Positions 1-12,500 of a DNA stretch of 64,000 bases are shown here, piece after piece. The DNA is from Norana najaformis (lineage: Eukaryota; Annelida; Clitellata; Crassiclitellata; Hormogastridae). The translations under genes and the position numbers were made by a program. Position 1 is the first letter of the stretch. Every line of letters begins with the position of its first letter. The notes below the pieces were generated by a model. The model had not been told where the DNA came from. It worked only from the letters and a program-made list of their open reading frames with translations, and did no database searches. The stretch spans positions 11,229,738 to 11,293,737 of the forward strand of contig OZ029923.1 in NCBI GenBank assembly GCA_964023275.1. The letters run 5' to 3'.

Positions 1-850
1 AGTTAAACGGATTTTAGTTAGACAACGACGTTGCGATAAAGATTCACAGTTCTTTCAGCCACGTCTTGGATTTCTTTACAGATTTCTTTTCACAGTTCGC
101 TTAGCGATCGAATTCAACTATCTTCAGATCGATAAGTTTTTCAGCTACCTCTGCCGAAATTATGAATCGACTAATTGCATCTCACAGATCGTCTGCTCAA
201 ACCGTGACGTAAGCACCAAACGTAGTGAAAACACGATCACCCGATCCGTGTCCATGATAAACTGTCGTCTGTTAAATTTACAGCGACTCTCAATTCTGCC
301 GATTCTTCGTCAATAATATTTCAACTGAACGTTTACTTTGCACAGAAAACGCCTAGTCAGGAGAGCATAAATCCCCATCTTAACTAACTAAATCTAATTA
401 ACTGCCTAAGGTGGCCTGCAGTAATCTTGAAGTCCTATCTACTCTATAGCAGACCGGCTAAGCTTAAGTCAAAATCTTAATTAACTGCCGTAACTAATCT
501 GTACATTGAAACTCGACTGTAATAAGTATGTACAAGAAAAGCAGAAAACCCAAATAAAATCTAAAGGAGGTCCGCTACACCGAGATAGGCCTATATATGA
601 TCCCTCAGGATTTAAAAAATTCCCAGGAGAATGAAAATTTTTAGGACAGCTAGATATCGTCAAGATCTGGCGGAGCAAAAACGCCCTGGAAGGCAATAGC
701 GTCGAAGCGTTGAATTGTGCTAGCAATGCGCAGGAAAAGATAACTGGTTTCTCTCATGTCACCGGTTACACGAGAGATATACTATACATATTACTATTAT
801 TATTGTTGTTGTTTTTGTTGTTTTTGTTGTTTTTGTTGTTATTGTTATTA
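1..850. other. No gene recognised
   Basis: AT-rich sequence with only short ORFs of unremarkable composition. A degenerate TTG/TTTTTG tract occupies about 785-850 next to the first SINE. Confidence 0.5.
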
Positions 851-1036
851 TAATTATTTCTGCATTTATTAAGCGCCACCATCTAATGACTAAGCATCAA
901 TCGATGGCGGTGGAACAATTGTGAGTGAAGGACTTGCTCAAGTTCTGTACACAGTAACCTTCCCAGGGGAGGCTCGAACCCGTACTCTCCGCGTTATAAG
1001 CTGAGCGCTCTAACCAATCGCCTATCATGCTCCATG
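851..1036 (-). repeat. tRNA-derived SINE, family T (full)
   Basis: Read on the minus strand: a tRNA-like head with an A-box-like and a B-box-like element (rc of ggctcgaaccc), a middle with ...cttgctcaag / cagtaacc..., and an AATAAT-type tail (rc of attatttctgcatttatt). Eleven copies in the window share this layout. Confidence 0.8.
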
Positions 1037-1576
1037 GTTAGTATCTTTGCAAGGACGTATAACAGGTCTGGATAAATTCAAGAGAAAGAAGTCAGTTCTT
1101 AAAAACTTAACTCTTAACCTGTATATATTAAATTATCATAAAACCTGTACAGAGAGCAGTAGTTTATTGCAACATTTACGAAAGTTATTTCCTTTACCAA
1201 GTCGGTGCTAAGCATACAACACATAACGTTTCCTGCTGTCGAATGGTTTTCGAAAATGCATCTGGCTCTTGGCCAGAAAGGTTGTGTCCCTGCTATTTAC
1301 CGAAAAGGGTGCATTGCCTTTTAATTTGCCCTGCCCGTGGGTCTTTCAAAGCAATCAGCAGATCGTATAAATCCTGGGAAGGTCACACAGTCGTTTAGTG
1401 AAGCTAACTGCTCTGCGCTGTTCTTCCATACGGAAAGTTGTATTGCGCGCAGGCAGCCCACAGATATATATTCAGCTTCATTTGTGCAGGCATCGGCTGT
1501 CGGGATAATTCTGCCACTTGCAGCAGCAACAGGATCTAATGAAAATGGAAGAGCAATCACGATGAATGAAATCTAC

Positions 1577-1578
1577 GC

Positions 1579-1613
<35 letters not shown>

Positions 1614-1615
1614 CG
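1577..1615. repeat. (GACA)n microsatellite
   Basis: Perfect tetranucleotide run of about nine units. Confidence 0.9.
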
Positions 1616-1682
1616 GGCACAGTTTTCATTCTATGCGTTTACAGCGTATTCATTTCTAAATTCCTGGATGGGGCGATAAGGA

Positions 1683-1800
1683 AGTAAGTAAGTAAAGCAT
1701 TTGTTAACACGCCATATCTCCATCGGCCGAACGAGGAGTCATAGTCGATGTGGTTAATGTAGGGATTTGCGCCGACGAGCATAACACAGTGCCATTGACT
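1683..1800 (-). repeat. LINE-B 3' end fragment
   Basis: Begins with gtaagtaagtaaagcatttg and continues ttaacacgccatatctccat. The same block recurs at 17203-17285 next to a reverse-transcriptase C-terminus, so this is the 3' tail of that LINE on the minus strand. Confidence 0.7.
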
Positions 1801-1904
1801 GAGCGTTTGGTGCAATCGTGCGTACTGTCTCTCTTAACAAATTGAAGACAATAGAAAGAATTAATGCATATACACAGACGCTTGAATGGTTTTGGCTACA
1901 TTAC

Positions 1905-2032
1905 AAAAGGGTATTTGTAATCGTAAGGGTATTTGTAATCGTAAGGGTATTTGTAATTGTAAGGGTATTTGCAATCGTAAGGGTTTTTGTAATCGAAGGG
2001 TATTTGTAATCGTAATGGTTATTTGTAATCAT
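1905..2032. repeat. 18-bp minisatellite
   Basis: Seven or eight copies of gggtatttgtaatcgtaa with few changes, directly beside a minus-strand LINE-A 3' end. The unit contains the GTAATC tail motif of that LINE. Confidence 0.85.
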
Positions 2033-2170
2033 TATCTCCGAATTTTCTTCAAAGTCCGAAAGGCTAAGTCGTGGGACGGCTTTTTCACAGGTTCTCGGTC
2101 GAAAACAAAAGCAGTCATGTAGAAGTGGTCAGCTTCCGCTCCAAGTCCCGGTCCAAAGGTCAAACAGGAC
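2033..2170 (-). repeat. LINE-A 3' end copy (diverged)
   Basis: Rc order matches the 3' UTR at 7470-7612: aaggctaagtcgtgggacgg, tcacaggttctcggtcgaaa, then ccggtccaaagg. Confidence 0.65.
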
Positions 2171-2394
2171 TAATGCAATGGGGCTATAATTACACTCAGT
2201 TATGCAATACGTGGTCGTACCAACATGAGGACATACTGATTGGCTTCCTCGCCCTTGTTTGCTGCTCGGTTGGAGTCACAGGTCCTGTCTCTCTCCAACG
2301 ACAACGACCGTCTATCCCTAGCAAGCCTTCTCGCCACCAGCAAACGAGAAAAGCCATCACCAGAGGAACAAGTGAACAACACGGAAACAACTCC

Positions 2395-2577
2395 AATCCC
2401 AAATATCGCCCCCCCCACAGCAGCCACGCTCTCTCTGCCTGACGTTTGGATCTTGACCGGGAACCGAACCCTTTTGCCTATCGTTTTTGTTTTGACAGCG
2501 CCTGTGAATATGCTGGTCCCCGTGACGTGGCTTTCGTTGGGCGCTGTAGAAATCTCGGGATTACGATTACGATTACT
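2395..2577 (+). repeat. LINE-A 3' end copy
   Basis: ggatcttgaccgggaaccga, gcctatcgtttttgttttga, gcgctgtagaaatctcggga and a GATTACGATTACGATTAC tail. Confidence 0.8.
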
Positions 2578-2640
2578 GAGACATCTGTGCAAACTTCTTA
2601 AATAGGTCCTGTAACACTAGCAGCTGTTTATTTTGGCTCT

Positions 2641-2710
2641 CACAAACAATGACTCACTGACCTGATCTACTTACTGACCTGATCTACTCACTGACCTGAT
2701 CTACTTACAA
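2641..2710. repeat. Short tandem repeat, about 20-bp unit
   Basis: Three copies of cactgacctgatctactta (variants tta/tca). Confidence 0.85.
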
Positions 2711-3261
2711 CCTATGAGCACAATATACGTACGTGAACTGTATCAGTATGTCCCAATCGCTCTGTCATCTCTAGTCTATACGTTTATAGTCCACATGTTG
2801 TTCATGGCTGTTTAATAGTATTTCTACAATCGAAGTGCATCGATTGTGACAAAAAAATCAGAAAAATTCCGATAAGCATCGATTCTGGCGTATATACATA
2901 CGTAGGTAGTCGAGAAAGCCCGAATTAAAATCTTAAGAACATTTTGACATTGAAACTTTCTTTTCAATATTTGCATTTTATATTTTTACATATTTTATAT
3001 TTTACATTCTTATAAATTGCAAACTAGTAATCGTCAATCGTACTAAAATAATACGTGACTCTTGCTGTCACTTCCTTTCTCGGTCGGGTATCAGGAAGAA
3101 CGGTCGTCTATCGATATCAGCGAATATTGAACACAATCTCTGCAAAACCTATATATTATACCTAATTTATACTTATATAATACCTATATAAATATCTAGA
3201 CCTATAAAATGTCGAAGAACATGCATACAGTTCAATGTATGTATGTGTCTGTTTGCATAAT

Positions 3262-3452
3262 ATTTTACTTGTATTTGTTAAGAGCCAATGTCTAATGAAA
3301 AAGTATCAATCGATGGCGCTGAGAAATTGTGTGTAAAGGACTTGCTCAAGGTCTCTCTCTACACAGTAACTGTATCACGGGAGGCTCGAACCCGAAAACT
3401 TCACTTCACAAGGCGGGTGCTCAAACCAGTTGGCAATCGTGTCACACATGCC
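3262..3452 (-). repeat. SINE family T copy (diverged)
   Basis: Same order of blocks as at 851-1036 (agagccaatgtctaatgaaa, gaggctcgaacccg) with more substitutions. Confidence 0.75.
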
Positions 3453-3827
3453 ATACTTGAATATTATATCACATATATAGTCTACATATATACATAGGCA
3501 TATATATATATATGACTACCATATTCAGTGCAATTGTTCCTGTTGCTAGATGTGCACTGTTGCACTCGATTCCAGATGAAATCGAACATTGGCCTACAGT
3601 AGTATTTGTCTAGCATGCTAATGAGACGTCCTAAAGGAGCTATATGAATGTTTAGTTCGTACAAAAAGATCACACAGCCTCTCCCGTGATTCTTCGTTTA
3701 CTGTAAGAGGCGCAGATATATCCTCTTGATGGGACGTTTGGCATCGGAAGACCTCGTTTGTCAGTCTTTACATCGTAAACAGAGTAATTTTGTTTGCCAG
3801 TCATGTAAATAAACGGTTGGCATTAGC

Positions 3828-3861
3828 GGCATCAGCGGCGGCGGCGGCGGCGGCGGCGACA
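3828..3861. repeat. (CGG)n triplet run before an ATG
   Basis: About nine GGC units in a GC-rich patch followed by gacaaaATGG and a 33-codon frame. It could be the 5' end of an unrecognised transcript; nothing else supports a gene. Confidence 0.6.
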
Positions 3862-3974
3862 AAATGGCTGAAGCGCGGCATTCAGAAGACTTGCTTTGCA
3901 TTTTCAAGGCCACGAGAGGCGGAATATATATTGGAGGTATACAGCAGCAGCTACTGTCTGCATAATGTGTTCCA

Positions 3975-4225
3975 CCGTCTGTCTGTCTGTCTGTCTGACT
4001 TCCTGTCTGTTGCATGTCTGTATGTTTGTCTGCCTGTATGTATGTATGTTTATCTGGCTGTCTGTATGTCCATCTGTCAGTCTGTCTGTCTGGCCACCCA
4101 CAAGGCAATCAGTCCATTCATCCCAACGCACGCTTGTCCGTCCGCCCGCCCTCTTGACCGTCTGTCTACGTATATCAGTGTCTGTCTATCTGTTCGCCTG
4201 TCTGTCCGTCTGTCTTGTACTACCA
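3975..4225. repeat. (CTGT)n/(TGTA)n microsatellite
   Basis: Degenerate tetranucleotide tract; all ORFs across it are repeat artefacts. Confidence 0.85.
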
Positions 4226-4599
4226 ATACAGCAATGCAACCCTGTATTTCCTTTGCGTCACATACATAGGCCCTACATTGACCGCTGTCCACGTGACTGT
4301 TCCTCCCTCCCTCCCTCCCGTCCTCCTCTATCCCTCCGCTTCGTCTCTCCATCAATCACTTGCGTCACTGTTTCTTGAGCATGGGCTCCTGTCTCTTTCA
4401 GCTGCTGTGGCTGCGGTCTACGATTAAAATTACATCGATAACATCTCTTGATTTTCTTTGCTGAAAAAACACGTCTGGAGTGATGAGTAATGAGGTGATC
4501 GATACTGAGCGCCCTCCTCCTCCGGCCTCTGACCGTAGCATATAAATATTCGAGCATAGCATTCATGTGCTAATAATGCATATCTTATTCATGATATAA

Positions 4600-4784
4600 A
4601 TATATGATATGCACACACACATACACACACCACATATATATAATATATATATGGCGTATATATATAATATATATAATATATATATGGTGTATATATATAT
4701 ATGAACTACAGCGGACAGGGTCGAACAGTTTCAGTTTAGTGCTGAATTCGGTTCTGCATCATCAAATAAAGGGGCATTATATAT

Positions 4785-4829
<45 letters not shown>

Positions 4830-4830
4830 C
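4600..4830. repeat. (CA)n and (TA)n microsatellites
   Basis: CA-rich then long alternating AT runs, interrupted by unique sequence at about 4703-4775. Confidence 0.85.
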
Positions 4831-6420
4831 CCTGGGATGCAGGATCTTTCCGACCATGACGGCACTTGGGCTCTATTTTGTACTCTACCAATCGGGAGTT
4901 TGAACCCGACGAGTCCAGGAAATATATTTTAGTGGGAGTTCATCACAGTATTTATGTATATGCATATATGCATGAATGCATTTATGAAGGTATGGGTGTA
5001 TCTATGTTTTTTATGTATGTATTTATGTATTCACAGATTTTCATATGGGACGGGGGCCTATTGGCAAACATGGAGAGGCCGACCTTCCCGAACCGCTGCA
5101 GGAGAAGCCAGAAAGGGGGACATTCATCTACCGCCCGAACTACGCAATGTGGGTGTGAGCAACATCGATGCATGTGTGATATAAAGCAATGTAGGTCTAT
5201 GTTGAATTGGCAGCTGCTTTGATGTTAAGCCATTGCTTATTAAGCCTCTCTATGTTGCGACGATCGACCATCTCAACGCCTCACATCTATAACTATATTG
5301 GATATGTATGTATATATCCAATATATACCTGCAACGTGTAAGTTTATATATATAGTCTATATCCTATATTATTGCTGGAAAGCACTCTGAAAACTACTTG
5401 TGTAAGTCTATAATGTCTATGATATTCTTAGTGCAATTATGATTCGTGTATATCCATATAATCAAACACATACATATACATATATGGTAATAGCGAATAT
5501 GTGATATACGGATACTGTGTGGATATATATTATATATGTGTGACATACTTCGTGGCCTAGGTACATGTATACGGACCTGCGGGCGTTCGCATTCAAACCC
5601 AATTGGCTACGTGGTCTGTCGGATGGAGTGAGTTGATGCAGTGGCGGTTACTGCGGCAGTTGTAGCCAGATTGTGCAGCCTGAATCGAGCCAGTTAGTTG
5701 CTGCATCTGTTGGATGCTGGTTAGGAGTCTTCTGCACCAAGATGGGATTGTGGATGCTGGCATAAAAGCTCGACGTTCGACAGAAGCATAATTAAACGCC
5801 GTCACAGTTAAGTTGCGCAAGTGATTAGCTTTTGTTGGCCAGCATACGGTTGGTTGTTGCTAAAACAGCCGGATTCAGCCACTTATGTACAGTCTACACT
5901 TGGTAAATACGGTCCGACTTCTGCGAAGATCCTTTCTGATTATCCTTGGAAAATTCTATCTCTGAAGCTGGAACAGACTCATAGTTGGAGAGAAAGGTCA
6001 TCGACGTTTCATGCACCATCATTCTACGACCACCGTTGCCATCATAAGTGCTTTCCGTCTTAACACTACGCTGTCTCCCGTCTTGACCCCACGCAGGGAT
6101 TCTGACCTGACACCTTAACTGACCCAACCACCTGGCTTGTGCGGACTTGACTGATATAGCGCCGGTGATCAAGGTGGTCTACCCGACGCTGCAGCTTTTG
6201 TAAGGCGCTGAGAAATTTCAGAGATTTACATTTACTTTTACATTTACATTTACTTTTTACAAATCGAAGAAAGCGACTGTTTGACCGATAATTATAACGT
6301 GTATATAAGGATGGTATGACAGAATCTGGGGACTGTTTCTAGGTCCTAAAGTTTATGCTTGACCATGCGGGTGTTACGACAAAGATTCATCTGCCTTTGA
6401 AAGCAGCGCAGTTCTAGAAA
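4831..6420. other. No gene recognised upstream of the GPCR
   Basis: AT-rich intervals, small TA runs and short ORFs without domain signals. The receptor promoter or non-coding first exon may lie here, but I see no convincing core element. Confidence 0.4.
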
Positions 6421-6613
6421 ATGGCGGATTGGGACTTCGGCGATCTTCTGAATACCACTCCAGGCATCTTCGCGATCGACCGGGATGAGGGGCCACGAAG
6501 GAACGCGTCGTTTGGGGGTATCTACCCGGACAGAACCCCCCTCGAGGATAACATATGGTTCAAAGCGTTTGCAATTGTCAGCTACAGCCTCGTCTTCATT
6601 GCCTCTGTTTTCG
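6421..6613 (+). CDS. GPCR exon 1: extracellular N-terminus and start of TM1
   Basis: Encodes residues 1-64 plus the first base of Gly65. It starts with ATG in a good context (gaaaATGG), carries two N-glycosylation sequons and ends in the hydrophobic run [15 protein letters not shown]. The donor is gttagt and splits the Gly of the TM1 GN motif, a common intron position in class A receptors. No signal peptide is needed or seen. Confidence 0.85.
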
Positions 6614-7984
6614 GTTAGTATGTCAAAATAATAATTATTACTGTTTTCGGTTAGTATCATAATAATAATTATTATGTTTAGATATTTATGAAAATACAGT
6701 TTATGATACAATATTATATATTTACAAACGGAATATTCATGATATATGGTATGTTAAAAGATAAAGGTAGGCTAACACTTGATGTTTGATTGCACCTATA
6801 CAATATACATGCTCCAAACATGGTTCGGAGGTACAGAAGGATCTTATGCATATACTTGTACATATATATAAACAAATATATAAACAAAATTATATAAATA
6901 TTGTATCTGTAATTGTATTTGGGCATTTATATAGCGCCGCTTCAAGAAAAATTAATCAGGCGCTCTATGCTCTCGTACGTGGTGTCACCAAAACTCCCAA
7001 ACACCATCACATCACCCCTGTTCTCAAATCACTGCACTGGCTTAAAATACCAGAACAAATAGAGTACAAAGTCTTATCCCTCACCTACAGCACACTTCAA
7101 TCCTCCCAACCCTCCTATCTTCGTCAATTATTTACTATCCAACCACTCCGTTCAACCCGCTCCTCATCTGTCTTAACACTTCTTCGCCCTCCCGTCACCT
7201 CATCCTTAAAATTTGGAAACCGCTCCATAGCCATAGCTGCCCCACCCCTTTGGAATAAACTCCTGCCAGAATTGCGACAGTTGTCTGGTCAATCATACGA
7301 ACTCACCAACACTTCACCTCTTTCATTTTCTGCGCAGGTCTTTCACTCAAGACTGAAAACACTTCTTTTCCAAAAATCTTATCCTGATTCTTCCTCTTCC
7401 CCTTATCTCTCTTCTCGCTTCAATTTCAAACATCATCCACCGTAGCCGTCCGACTGTCTGACTGCCTGACTCCTGGATCTTGACCTGGAACCGAACCCTT
7501 TTGCCTATCGATTTTGTTTTGACTGAGCGCCTGTGAATAAGCTGGTTCCCGCGACTTAGCTTTTGTTGAGCGCTGTAGAAATCTCGAGATTACGATTACG
7601 ATTACGATTATGCTAGCCGAAATAGTGTGTATATGTATATGTTAATGGGTGTTCACTATTTATACTAATGCGTCATTAGCTCTTTGTCTAAACTAGTTTT
7701 GGATTGGAACTGCTAGTGTTCTGGCGCAAGGGGTAATTTGGATAGGGTCCAAGGATAGTGTGAAATAAAGACCGAAGGGTGGGAGAGTATTTTGCGCCCT
7801 TGGGCCAGATTCTGTTAACATTGTTTTCATGTCTACGTCAGTTTGATTTGTTAATTACCGGTAACTGTTTTCAAAGTGCAAACATTTGCTGACATTTGTG
7901 CCGCATCAGGCTGCAGTCAGCAAAAACCTGCACACGCACATCGCCTTTTTTCGGCCTCTGCGGTACCAAGGCGCCATATAAATC

Positions 7985-8037
<53 letters not shown>

Positions 8038-9545
8038 GCATTGCCCCGACTCTTCTACTTTTTCGGTGTATTTACAAGGTGAGATTCTTCACCTCAGCTG
8101 CCGGTTTTAATGGACACAAAGCCAGTTTAAGCCTTCGTCTTCTTTCCGTGTTATATCGTGCGTCTAATCTAATCTAATCTGACTTGATCGAATTTAGTCT
8201 AGAAACTTCTATAGCGCCGTTATCGTAATGCACAAAACATTAACCCCATATACCAAAATTCCTTGAACATAATAATCACTTGAGCTCCGTCAGGTCGCAA
8301 AGAGCCGAGTGCGTGACATTTGAAATGATCATTTTCAGCCTCAGGTGGTCATGAGAATGTTTTGACGCTAACGACTTTGTTTTCTTGACCTCGGTATATG
8401 GGGTTATCATGTCGTATAGCGCTTATATCGTTTGGTAACAGAAGATGGTCGCCCGAGAGTCGGCCTGGTCAACCCACGACAGGAACAGCCCCTCGGTTGA
8501 TAAGCTTTTATTCGTGTCGCACGGCGTAGTACTGCAAGGCAAACGACTCTGTCTCTGTGTGTGTCTGTGTGTCTGTACGTGTCTGTATGTGTGTATGTGT
8601 GTCTGTGTCTCTCTATATTTATCTATATATATATTTTTTGCCTGTGTCTTTCTATATATCTCTCTGTCTGTCTGCCACATTATTCCAAGCCTTGTTGCAT
8701 ATTACCATCATTGCAGTTGTATATTCGAGCTTGCCACTGGTGATTCTTCTAGTCATCTGAGCAATGTTTACTAATGGATGAATGTTCCGTTCTTAATGAC
8801 ATTTAACATCGTTAGCGCAGTTTACCTCGAAGAGGCGCTATACAAATTTCAAATTACAATTGCAATTCGGCCGAGCACGGTCCATCCACGGGGACCTTAA
8901 ATGACGTGGTGCCCATTCAAACGGGCATCAGTGGTGAAGGATCTCACCCGATAAATTCACTGAAAAATGAGCAGGGTCAAAGAGGTCAAACGGTCGCTAT
9001 AGAGTCCGTGAACATTTACAAAAACAACATTACTTATATATAATTAAATAAAAATTACTTACATATAATTAAATAATAATTAAAATGTTTGAAAATTCAA
9101 ACTTGTTTCGTTGGACTGCTTGTTTGAAATACGTGAAGAACATGATCCAAATTTGATCCAGTTGCTAATATATATATAATTAATTGTAAATATACCCACA
9201 TATATGCTTATGTCTACGCCCATAAAATTCGCGGCCTGAACTAATGTAGTGTCGATTACATTGGAAACTAAATCGATCGAATACTGACAGTTTTAGCTCT
9301 GGACATTATTTAAGCCGATGGCCGCGAGTGGCTATAAATAGTCAGGAAAACGATTACCTCTGACCACTGCAGCGTACCAATATTCGATTTCTGCCTAGCA
9401 TTTGATGAAAGTAGGTCAGTTGCATGCGTATAATGACTTTGCTTAATTATTGTTTTAAAAATAGACCGAATACCAGCAGAGATTATGTATATATATGTAT
9501 ATATGTATGTATGTATATATATATATGTATGTATGTATGTGTGTA

Positions 9546-9581
<36 letters not shown>

Positions 9582-12500
9582 TGAATGTATGAATGTATGT
9601 ACATATGTATATATATGTACTGTATGTATGTATGTATGCACATATGTATACGTATGTATGTATATATGTATGTACATATGTATGTATAAATATGTGTGTA
9701 TGTATATATGTAAGTATTTATATATGTATGTATTTGGTTATTCATGCAGCGCATTTTAAGAACCTCACATAAGAGTAAACCATGACTATTAGTAACAGAT
9801 CTTTAAAGAACGCGATTACATCATCGTGTGTGGCTTTGACTGAGGTGCATTGGCAGACGGGCTCACTGGTCGTAATCGCTTTCAGCCACGATCCATCCAT
9901 AGATGGATCCTATTGATGCATCCAATGGATGGGTCCCATGGTTGCATTACGCCGATCGGTTCCAATCCGTCGTTCTGCAATGGATACCGCGGCGTGTTCA
10001 GTGAGGTGCAGCCAACACGCGTCGCTTGCATTTCCTCGCACGATTAAGCACGCCTGGTTGTAAAGACACGTCATAAATTATCGAGCATACCAGGCTATGC
10101 TATTCTGAGCAATTTGCGTCGAGTGATAGGCTTATGTAATTAAAAAGACATGTCTTTATGTACATGTATATTTATAAAGCTCGTTATGGTAGTCCTCATT
10201 CCCTCAATTTGTTCCATTTATGGAGACACTGTGTGCAAAAATCTGTTCATTAGTACAATATATAGAGGTAACCCTCGGGTTTCATTTCTTCAGTATTATT
10301 ATACTGGGGTTGAATAGTGTTAAGCGGAGCCACTGACTCTGGTAGATTTTACTTACTGATTACTGTAGTTGGCATTAAGCCAGATTATAACATTACCCTA
10401 AAGCTCATTCCCACCCAAGACTTTTCTTAGAGGCAGAAGAGGCTTCCGGGGGTCGACTGGCTCTGTTGACATGATCCACACACTTTACAGACAGCTAGCC
10501 AAGGAGCGCTTGGAAGCAGACATAAGACGGTGGCGCAGGTGGAATGTGGAGATGGCGGGTTGTGTTTGAAGACAGCTGGAGTCTGATTCATCGTTTACGA
10601 GCGCAAAAGAAGAGTCGGCCGAAGATAAGAAAACCTTTGGCGCTGTCAACTCATGACAACCAAAATGGGTCAGAAATACTATTTTCCTACATCCTGGATC
10701 TGCTTAACCCCTGGACACACCAAGATTTCATCCAGAAATTCCATCTTTGCTTTGATCGAATTGGCATCCAGTTTTTGACTTGATATCAGTTCCTTGAACG
10801 TCAGCTGAAACTCGATTCATCGATCTGTGGCATAAACTGAAAAATAATAAATGCCCAGTAAGCAAGAATTCACAGTTCAGTCCTACTGACCGTTCATTGG
10901 GGTGGCAAACTTATGGAGGACTTAACTTTCCAGGAGCATGTTGATCGGCTCCCAATCGTCATCTAAGATCTGTTGGAGCAGAGCAGTTACTTGGAGTGCC
11001 CATGTTGTCTTCAGGAACAGGGAAAGTCGAGATAGCTGCAGTCATTTGTTGCCTGAAGGAGTGGCGTTTGTCAGACAGTGTTGTGGCATTGTGATTTGAC
11101 CAAACAGCATCTAATACCTGTCATTACTTTAATGTGCTAGGTTCCTCATTGAGCAAGTGTTACAGCAGGACCTGCTCTTCATGGCATGTCGCCAACATGT
11201 GTTGAAGTTGACTGAAGGTGCTGCCTTCGAGAAGACTTTTTTGGGATACCTATTTGACCAGAAGTTCTCATATTAAAAAGATTCAAGGACAATTTGCAGG
11301 CAGTTTGAAGATTGACGACTTCTAGCTAGCATCCACAGATCTTTTGCTGGAAGTGATGGTGTCCAGTTCTCGAGCGGACATTGCACAAACAGAACTGGAA
11401 GCCAAATATTCCATGATGACTACAGAATTTTTTTTGAATTATCTCTTGTCTTTCTCGGTGATTTCTTCTTTTTGCATGGCATTCATTGCAAACTTCCACG
11501 TGCCATGCATCATGCAAGATGGATAACAACGGTCCTCTATGTCACTAAATGTCAATCTTCCGTGGGCAGTTCCAGATAACGACTAAAGAAGAAAAAGGAA
11601 TTCATGACGTGGCAATGGGTGCCGTTAAGATTAAGTTTGAGGGCTTGGTTTATTGCACCACCGGCTACAGAAGCATCAATAAATGACTTTAAGTTCATAG
11701 GACAACTTTTATTAAAATTATTTCTGCATTTATTAAGCTCAACTATCTAATGACTACGATGGCGCTGAGCAATTGTGAGTGAAGGACTTGCTCAAGGTCA
11801 CTACTCAGTAACCGTCTCATAGGAGGCTCGAACCCGTACTCTCCACGTTACAAGCCTAGCGTTCTATCCAACGGCCACCGTGTCCCACAATCGGATACCA
11901 TGCCCCATAATCTACTACATTGTCCCACAATCGGCCTGCGTGCCCCACTTCTTACCAACTTCTTACATACCAGCAATCCTTTCTTTCTCTGGTCGCGAGC
12001 AAGCAGCTTGCACATTGCTTTCGCCACTTGTCTAAATAGCTCATTGGGTAGGCCCTCTTTGACGGCAAAGTTCCTCCAAATATTAAGCAGGTGATGATGG
12101 AGAACATAGCCTCGGATCATCCTCTAAGAGTCAGGACGTGTTCATTAGACATTGTTGGTCACTGTAATGGCGCACTATAAATGCGGTGGTGAATACTGTA
12201 TCTTGTCGACGCAATACGCGTTAATATTTGCTGCTTTATAATTCGCCGCGGTATTCGATTACGCTGTATACAGCCTATGATCTCTTAACGGTCTTTCTAA
12301 ATGCTGATAGGCCTGATTTTGGTACACAAAATTTTTATGTTAATTCACTCTGCTTGGGCGAAATCTAAGCCAATATCTCTTACAATTCAACTCTGGAAAT
12401 GATTTTTGCAGCAATATTTTCGATTTGAAGCGTGAAAAAGCAGTATTTTTGTAGAGTAGGATTTTAAGCCCAAGTCCGTTTTCTATTTGACGTATGGCGA

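Noticed and set aside
851..1036. A possible true tRNA gene
   Set aside because: The head has A- and B-box-like segments but no full cloverleaf, and it continues into a SINE body with an AATAAT tail; the same holds for the other ten copies.
1908..2122. ORFs of repeated GICNRK or VFVIVR units
   Set aside because: Encoded by the 18-bp minisatellite, whose length keeps any frame periodic.
3761..4378. Overlapping ORFs on both strands with Cys-Leu-Ser-Val or Thr-Asp-Arg-Gln repeats
   Set aside because: Translations of the (CTGT)n/(GACA)n tract.
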